From Alphaproteobacteria bacterium (GTDB lineage Bacteria; Pseudomonadota; Alphaproteobacteria; Micavibrionales; Micavibrionaceae), in contig JAUILO010000004.1 in the NCBI GenBank assembly GCA_030432775.1, positions 1 to 28,646 on the forward strand: a stretch of DNA of 28,646 nt, in the 5' to 3' direction. The notes beneath the pieces are model-generated. The model ran no database searches. It had not been told where the DNA came from and saw only the letters and a list, made by a program, of their open reading frames with translations. How positions within the stretch are numbered: position 1 is the first letter of the stretch; every line of letters begins with the position of its first letter. The position numbers were made by a program, and so were the translations under genes. Positions 23,759 to 28,646 of this stretch are shown here, piece after piece.

Positions 23759-26065
23759 ATGCATAAATTCTTGAAAAATATTCTGTCTATTTGGCTTGTT
23801 GCAGGTTTGGTTCTGGCCGCTTGTATTGTGTTGGTATCAAGCCATAGTGTTTACGCACAAAATAGCGGTATTCCCATAAAAGAAATTCGTGTGAACGGTG
23901 TGGAACGTATTGAACCGACAACTGTTCTGACATATCTGGACTTGCGCGTTGGTGATCGTGTTGATCAGGCCGAAATGGACAGAGCGCTTAAAAATCTTTT
24001 TTCTACCGGTTTATTTGCTGATGTCTCCTTGAACCAGCGCGGTCCCATTCTTGAAGTCACTTTGGTTGAAAATCCAATCGTTAATCAGGTTGCCTTTGAA
24101 GGTAATGACGATATTGACGATGAAGAACTTCTAGCGGAGGTTCAAATTCGTCCAAGACAGGTATTTACACGTACGAAGGTTCAGGCTGATGTCACTAGAT
24201 TACATCAGCTTTATCAGCGCACAGGACGTTTTTCTTCAAATATCGAACCTAAAATTATCAAACTTGATCAAAACCGTGTTGATCTTGTTTTTGAAATCGA
24301 CGAAGGCCCGATAACAAAAATCGGCAGTATTCGTTTTGTTGGCAACAAGAAATATGATGATGACAAGCTGCGTTCCGAAATCGTTTCGAAGGAATCTCGC
24401 TTTTATAGATTTTTGTCATCAAATGATCGTTATGATCCTGATCGTCTGGAGTATGACAAAGAATTGCTCAGACGTTATTACCTTTCACAAGGTTATGCTG
24501 ATTTTCGTATCATCTCCGCAGTAGCAGAGCTTTCAAAAGATCGTGATTTCTTCTTTTTGACATTTACTGTTGATGAGGGTGACCGTTACAAGGTTGGCAA
24601 GATTGATGTTGTTTCAAAACTTCGTGATGTAAATGTAGATGATTTATTTCCCCATATTACTCTTGAAGAAGGTGAGTGGTATAACGCAGATGAAATGCGT
24701 ATATCGGTCGACCGTATTACCGATGCATTGGGTGATCTGCAATTTGCGTTTGTGAATGTGAAGCCCGAGGTTGTTCGTGACCGCGATAACAATATTGTCG
24801 ATATAACTTTCTACATTAACGAAGCGCCGCGCGTATTTGTTGAACGTGTTGATATTAACGGCAATGTCAGAACACTTGATCGCGTTATTAGACGCGAGCT
24901 TGAAGTTGTCGAAGGTGATCCGTTCAGCCGTACACTTATTGCTAAATCCGAACAACAAATCAGAGATCTTGGTTACTTTGAAAATGTGACTGTAACGCCT
25001 AGACGTGGCAGTACACCAGACCAGACAGTGGTTGATATTGATGTAACAGAACAATCAACAGGTGAGCTGTCCCTTGGTGCAGGTTTCTCGACATCAGATG
25101 GTCCATTGGCCGATGTACGTTTGACGGAGCGTAACTTGCTAGGTAAGGGACAAATCCTGCAACTTTCAACCGTTCTTGCGGGTGAGAGAACACAAATAGA
25201 TTTATCTTTCACAGAGCCTTACTTCCTGAACCGTGATTTCTCTGCTGGCTTTGATGTATTCCACGTTGTACGTGACTTCCAGGATGAAAGCTCGTTCGAT
25301 CAGACGAGAACAGGTGGTGCGGTGCGCTTTGGATATCCGTTATCTGAAAAATGGCGTCAGACATTCCGTTACAGATATGAATATAACGACATTAGTGATG
25401 TTGATGCCGATGCATCTTTATATATTCGTGAACAGCAAGGTAAACGTAATACATCTGCGATTTCCCAGCGTATTACTTATGATGATCGTGACAGTAAACT
25501 TCTTCCAACCAATGGCCTGTTATCATGGATTGATACCGAATTTGCAGGTATTGGCGGTGATGCGCAATATATTTCCGGTAAGGTCGGTAGTACATATTAT
25601 TACCCGATTGCAGATCAGTGGGTGTTCAATATTTTGGGTGAGGCAGGCGCTATAGGTGCATGGGGTGATACCAATGTGCGAATTAACGAACGTTATTTCC
25701 TCGGTGGCGGCACATTAAGAGGCTTTGAAGATGCCGGTGTTGGTCCGCGTGATCTTGATACAGATGATGCGCTTGGGGGCAATTATTTCTATCGTGGTAC
25801 AGCCGAACTTTCACTACCGCTTGGTTTACCTGAAGAAATGGGCATTAAAGGCCATATATTCACAGATGTCGGTTCTTTGTTTGATGTTGATAGTTCAAGC
25901 AGCTTGGGCTTGCTGGATGAATCATCACTACGTGCAAGTGGCGGTATTGGTATCTCATGGCGCTCACCGCTTGGTCCTATCCGTGCAGATTTCTCCAAGC
26001 CGTACATGTCAGAGAACTTTGATAAGGAAGAAGTCTTTAGATTTAACTTTGGAACAAGCTTCTAA
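23759..26065 (+). CDS. bamA: Outer membrane protein assembly factor BamA
   Basis: This 768-residue Omp85 protein is the central component of the Bam complex that inserts beta-barrel proteins. A signal peptide ends near VYAQ (cleavage about residue 33). Five POTRA domains run from about 37 to 435, with repeats of the I-x-x-I-x-x-x-G-N pattern (for example IGSIRFVGNKKYDDDKL). The barrel follows. The conserved loop-6 motif appears as LRGF (653-656) inside GGGTLRGFEDAGVGPRD, and the protein ends in phenylalanine as outer-membrane proteins should. An in-frame stop lies right before the ATG, so it cannot start earlier. There is no recognisable Shine-Dalgarno near it. Confidence 0.97.
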   Translation: MHKFLKNILSIWLVAGLVLAACIVLVSSHSVYAQNSGIPIKEIRVNGVERIEPTTVLTYLDLRVGDRVDQAEMDRALKNLFSTGLFADVSLNQRGPILEVTLVENPIVNQVAFEGNDDIDDEELLAEVQIRPRQVFTRTKVQADVTRLHQLYQRTGRFSSNIEPKIIKLDQNRVDLVFEIDEGPITKIGSIRFVGNKKYDDDKLRSEIVSKESRFYRFLSSNDRYDPDRLEYDKELLRRYYLSQGYADFRIISAVAELSKDRDFFFLTFTVDEGDRYKVGKIDVVSKLRDVNVDDLFPHITLEEGEWYNADEMRISVDRITDALGDLQFAFVNVKPEVVRDRDNNIVDITFYINEAPRVFVERVDINGNVRTLDRVIRRELEVVEGDPFSRTLIAKSEQQIRDLGYFENVTVTPRRGSTPDQTVVDIDVTEQSTGELSLGAGFSTSDGPLADVRLTERNLLGKGQILQLSTVLAGERTQIDLSFTEPYFLNRDFSAGFDVFHVVRDFQDESSFDQTRTGGAVRFGYPLSEKWRQTFRYRYEYNDISDVDADASLYIREQQGKRNTSAISQRITYDDRDSKLLPTNGLLSWIDTEFAGIGGDAQYISGKVGSTYYYPIADQWVFNILGEAGAIGAWGDTNVRINERYFLGGGTLRGFEDAGVGPRDLDTDDALGGNYFYRGTAELSLPLGLPEEMGIKGHIFTDVGSLFDVDSSSSLGLLDESSLRASGGIGISWRSPLGPIRADFSKPYMSENFDKEEVFRFNFGTSF

Positions 26066-26113
26066 TCTGCTACAAACATCATCTAAATTTAGTTACCCAG
26101 AAAAGTGAGACTC

Positions 26114-26680
26114 ATGATTTCGCAAAAATTACTTATATCTAATTCTAAACTACTACTTGCTGCCATTGTTGCATTGAGCTGTTTGATTATAGAACCTGCG
26201 CAAGCTTCGGCCGAGACGAAGATTGCTGTTGTTGATGTCAAGCGCATCATGAATGAATCTGACGCGGCAAAAAGCATTCAAAAGCAAATTGAAGCAAAAA
26301 GAAAATCCTATCAGGATGAAGTAGAAAAACACGAAAAAGAGCTGAAGAAAATTCAGGATAGTGTTGTTGGTGTTTCTGATGAAATTTCCAAGGAAGAATT
26401 TGATAAGAAAAGAGAAAGTTTCGAGAAGAAGCTTCTTGATATGCGTAAGCTTGTACAAAAAAGACGCAGCGCGCTTGAGATAGCCGCTTCAAATTCTCTG
26501 CAGGAGCTTCGCGGCGAAGTCGTGAAGGTTGTTGCGGAGCTTGCCGCTGAAAATAAATATACAATTGTTATTACTAGACAGAATGTGATACTGGCGGAAA
26601 AATCGCTTGAGATTACAGATGATGTCATGAAAAACCTCAATAAGCGTATTAAGACTATCAAGCTGGAAATTAAAGATTAG
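26114..26680 (+). CDS. skp: Periplasmic OmpH/Skp family chaperone
   Basis: This 188-residue periplasmic holdase keeps unfolded outer-membrane proteins soluble on the way to BamA. A signal peptide with a hydrophobic core (about residues 12-26) ends in AQASA, with cleavage likely after residue 33. The mature protein starts TKIAVVDVKRIMNESDAAK, typical of the family's trimerisation body. A Lys/Glu-rich coiled-coil (about 50-130) forms the tentacles, and the C-terminal strand includes NKYTIVITRQNVILA. A GTG at 26105 is in frame, but the ATG gives the better N-region. It lies 48 bases after bamA and 14 before lpxD. Confidence 0.92.
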   Translation: MISQKLLISNSKLLLAAIVALSCLIIEPAQASAETKIAVVDVKRIMNESDAAKSIQKQIEAKRKSYQDEVEKHEKELKKIQDSVVGVSDEISKEEFDKKRESFEKKLLDMRKLVQKRRSALEIAASNSLQELRGEVVKVVAELAAENKYTIVITRQNVILAEKSLEITDDVMKNLNKRIKTIKLEIKD

Positions 26681-26694
26681 AGTTATTGTCTCAT

Positions 26695-27714
26695 ATGGTA
26701 GATCATAATTTTTTTACAAATACAGGCCCATATACGATTAAGGACTTGGCTGAAGCTGGCGGGGCGGAAGTCCATGATCCAAAGACTGCGGACATTCAAA
26801 TTGACGATGTAGCGCCTTTGGATAAAGCTGTGCAGGGCAGCCTTACCTTTCTGGATAATGTAAAATATAAAGATCAACTGCAGACGACTAAAGCAACGGT
26901 TTGTGTTATTGCGCCCGAGCTTGTCGATAAAGCGCCAGAAGGACTGGCTTTAATCATCAGCAAGTCTGTATATAAAAGTTATGCTTTGATTGCCCAGAAA
27001 TTTTACCCTGCACCAGTTTCTAACGGTGAAATATCCAGTGACGCCTTTATTTCGAAAAAGGCGGTTCTGGCTGATAATTTAAGTGTTGGAGCGGGCGCTG
27101 TTATACAGGATGGCGCGCGTGTCGGGCAGGGTGCAATTATAGAAGCCGGCGCGGTTATTGGAGAGAATGTTCAGATTGGCGAATATACTCGTATTGGCGC
27201 AAATGCCAGTGTTTCACATAGTATTATCGGCAATCATGTAAATATATATCCGGGCGCGCGTATCGGGCAGGACGGTTTTGGTTTTGCGATTGATCCTGCG
27301 GGCTTTGTTAAGGTGCCGCAGCTGGGGCGGGTAATTATTGGCGACGGTGTAGAGATTGGCGCGAATACAACGATTGATCGTGGCTCTGCGCAGGATACAG
27401 TTATTGGTCAGGGAAGCTGGATTGATAATCTGGTGCAAATCGGGCATAACGTAGAAATAGGTATGTGCTGTGTTATAGTATCGCAGGTTGGTATTTCCGG
27501 AAGTTCCAAGCTTGAGGATTTTGTAGTACTTGCCGGACAGGTCGGAGTAGCCGGACATATTACAATTGGTCAGGGTACAAGAATTGGGGCGCAATCAGGC
27601 GTTATTCGCAGTGTTCCTGCAGGTAGCGAGTTTTTGGGGTCACCCGCAGTACCGATCAGACAATTTATGAGACAAATTGCGACCTTGAACAGGCTTGTAA
27701 AAAAGGCTAAATGA
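26695..27714 (+). CDS. lpxD: UDP-3-O-acylglucosamine N-acyltransferase
   Basis: This 339-residue cytoplasmic enzyme adds the second acyl chain to UDP-3-O-acyl-glucosamine in lipid A synthesis, using acyl-ACP. The N-terminal uridine-binding domain (residues 1-105) has SLTFLDNVKYKDQL. It is followed by a left-handed beta-helix of hexapeptide repeats (about 115-305). The catalytic histidine is H251 in QIGHNVEIG, and GQDGFGF (191-197) is the other signature. The C-terminal helix ends in IRQFMRQIATLNRLVKKAK. A TTG at 26686 is in frame. I chose the ATG at 26695, but its ribosome-binding site is weak either way. Confidence 0.96.
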   Translation: MVDHNFFTNTGPYTIKDLAEAGGAEVHDPKTADIQIDDVAPLDKAVQGSLTFLDNVKYKDQLQTTKATVCVIAPELVDKAPEGLALIISKSVYKSYALIAQKFYPAPVSNGEISSDAFISKKAVLADNLSVGAGAVIQDGARVGQGAIIEAGAVIGENVQIGEYTRIGANASVSHSIIGNHVNIYPGARIGQDGFGFAIDPAGFVKVPQLGRVIIGDGVEIGANTTIDRGSAQDTVIGQGSWIDNLVQIGHNVEIGMCCVIVSQVGISGSSKLEDFVVLAGQVGVAGHITIGQGTRIGAQSGVIRSVPAGSEFLGSPAVPIRQFMRQIATLNRLVKKAK

Positions 27715-27734
27715 TATAAAAACGGAGTCTTGGT

Positions 27735-28199
27735 ATGACTGAAGAAAAAGAAAAAATTACAATTGATATTACCCGTATCATGGAAATGATACCGCATCGC
27801 TATCCAATTTTATTGGTCGACCGTATTCTGGAATTAGAGCCGGGTGAAAGCGCTATCGGTCTTAAAAATGTGACATTTAACGAGCCGCATTTTATGGGGC
27901 ATTTCCCAAATCGTCCTGTTATGCCGGGCGTTTTAATTGTCGAGGCGATGGCGCAAACAGCAGGTATTGTTGTTGTTGAAAGTCTGGGCAAGGCGGCCGA
28001 AGGCAAACTTGTTTACTTCATGTCTATTGATGGTGCACGGTTCCGTCGTCCGGTCACACCGGGTGATAGCCTGCATATCCATGTTACAAAAATTCATGCA
28101 CGCAAGAATGTATGGAAGTTCAAGGGTGAGGCTTATGTCGATGGAAAGCTTTGCACCGAGGCTACATACAGTGCGATGATTGTAGATAGCGATCTTTAG
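27735..28199 (+). CDS. fabZ: 3-hydroxyacyl-[acyl-carrier-protein] dehydratase FabZ
   Basis: This 154-residue hot-dog fold enzyme dehydrates 3-hydroxyacyl-ACP in fatty acid elongation. It competes with LpxA and LpxD for the same 3-hydroxyacyl-ACP pool, which explains its place among the lipid A genes. The motif PHRYPILLVDR (residues 20-30), the catalytic histidine in HFMGHFP (H56) and the glutamate in VEAMAQ (E70) are all present. GGAG at 27724-27727 is a good ribosome-binding site 7 bases before the ATG. It lies 20 bases after lpxD. Confidence 0.97.
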   Translation: MTEEKEKITIDITRIMEMIPHRYPILLVDRILELEPGESAIGLKNVTFNEPHFMGHFPNRPVMPGVLIVEAMAQTAGIVVVESLGKAAEGKLVYFMSIDGARFRRPVTPGDSLHIHVTKIHARKNVWKFKGEAYVDGKLCTEATYSAMIVDSDL

Positions 28200-28336
28200 A
28201 CGATGTTTTTTTTGCATTTTCGTGGCCAGAATCCAGGCTGCGGGTTTATAGCATTGAATGCGCGTAAAATCTTTGGCCATCTTTTCGGCCGATAAATCTG
28301 TCTTTTACTATGTTACGGCCCGCAATAAAGCGTGAT

Positions 28337-28365
28337 TTGAGCGCTGCGTGCTGCATACGTATGAT
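28337..28365 (+). promoter_or_regulatory. Candidate lpxA promoter
   Basis: TTGAGC (28337-28342), a 17-base spacer and TATGAT (28360-28365) match a sigma-70-type promoter. It lies in the 201-base fabZ-lpxA gap, and transcription would start near 28372, about 29 bases before the lpxA ATG. The gap also holds T8 after the fabZ stop and a weak TTGGCC/GGCCGA hairpin (28273-28278 with 28287-28292). Confidence 0.5.
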
Positions 28366-28400
28366 CATCAGGTTAAATTGTAATTACAAAATGGAACAAT

Positions 28401-28646
28401 ATGAGTAGCAATATACATCAAACAGCAATTATTTCGGATGAGGCTGTAATCGGCGATAATGTAGAAATCGGTCCTTATAGTATTATCGGTGCGGGCGTTC
28501 GTCTTGCTAATGACGTGAAACTACATAGTCATGTAGTTGTTGATGGTGATACGGATATTGGCGAGGGGACACAGATTTTTCCGTTTGCTTCCATTGGTAC
28601 AGCGCCGCAGGATCTTAAATTCGCCGGTGAGAAGTCCAAGCTGATT
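28401..28646 (+). CDS. lpxA: Acyl-[ACP]--UDP-N-acetylglucosamine O-acyltransferase, N-terminal part (partial)
   Basis: The first 82 codons of lpxA run off the window end without a stop. The enzyme transfers 3-hydroxyacyl chains to UDP-GlcNAc, the first step of lipid A synthesis. The N-terminus MSSNIHQTAIISDEAVIGDN opens a series of hexapeptide repeats (IGPYSI, LANDVK, IGEGTQ). The family-typical IFPFASIGTAPQDLKFAGE, which leads into the catalytic region, is present. The catalytic histidine would lie beyond the edge. No clear Shine-Dalgarno precedes ATG 28401 (GGAACA at 28393). It differs from the usual close lpxD-fabZ-lpxA spacing by a 201-base gap. Confidence 0.95.
   Translation, partial: MSSNIHQTAIISDEAVIGDNVEIGPYSIIGAGVRLANDVKLHSHVVVDGDTDIGEGTQIFPFASIGTAPQDLKFAGEKSKLI

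Noticed and set aside
28203..28295. 30-codon open frame between fabZ and lpxA (starts MFFLHFRGQNPG)
   Set aside because: No ribosome-binding site; the start overlaps a T8 tract and it has no recognisable similarity. It could be a remnant, but the sequence does not show it.
1..28646. Search for tRNA/rRNA genes, CRISPR arrays, insertion sequences, toxin-antitoxin pairs or prophage genes
   Set aside because: All gaps are short and none contains tRNA-like arms, regular repeats with spacers, transposase motifs or terminal inverted repeats; gene order is that of conserved housekeeping blocks.

Overview
The window is ordinary chromosomal DNA of an alphaproteobacterium with a moderate-to-low GC content (mid-40s percent by eye). 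Every protein-coding gene I support lies on the + strand. Two facts point to Alphaproteobacteria: the gene order nuoM-nuoN-birA-coaX-RNase J-DUF1467-proS-lolC-lolD-dnaE, followed by the rpsB-to-lpxA block, and the short ProRS without an editing insertion. Lipid A, Lol and Bam genes show a Gram-negative envelope. I cannot place it more precisely; an uncultured Rhodospirillales- or Micavibrio-like lineage is only a guess.

Region 1 (1-11029) starts inside nuoL, the end of a complex I operon. It continues through nuoM and nuoN into tightly packed housekeeping genes: biotin ligase (birA), type III pantothenate kinase (coaX), RNase J, a DUF1467 membrane protein, an unrecognised secreted protein, prolyl-tRNA synthetase (proS) and the lipoprotein-release ABC transporter (lolC, lolD). 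Many junctions are stop/start overlaps, which suggests translational coupling. Region 2 (11030-15894) holds the replicative polymerase dnaE, ending in a terminator that contains its stop codon, then a lone Acg-type nitroreductase-family gene with a cationic tail.

Region 3 (15895-19438) is rpsB-tsf, with its own promoter and a structured leader, then a strong intrinsic terminator and pyrH-frr. Region 4 (19465-28646) is the envelope block: uppS, cdsA, dxr, rseP, bamA, skp, lpxD, fabZ and the start of lpxA, cut by the window edge. It links isoprenoid precursor supply (dxr), the undecaprenyl carrier (uppS), phospholipid precursor synthesis (cdsA), outer-membrane protein assembly (bamA, skp), envelope proteolysis (rseP) and lipid A acylation (lpxD, fabZ, lpxA).

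No intergenic gap exceeds 300 bases; the longest is 235 bases, before rpsB. I see no tRNA, rRNA, CRISPR array, insertion sequence, prophage or attachment site. No wholly new gene system is apparent. The strongest non-coding signal is the rpsB leader. It folds by eye into a closed junction with two hairpins, and the exact 6-nt linker between them is perfectly complementary to the six bases just before the Shine-Dalgarno region. This is a candidate pseudoknot for S2 autoregulation.
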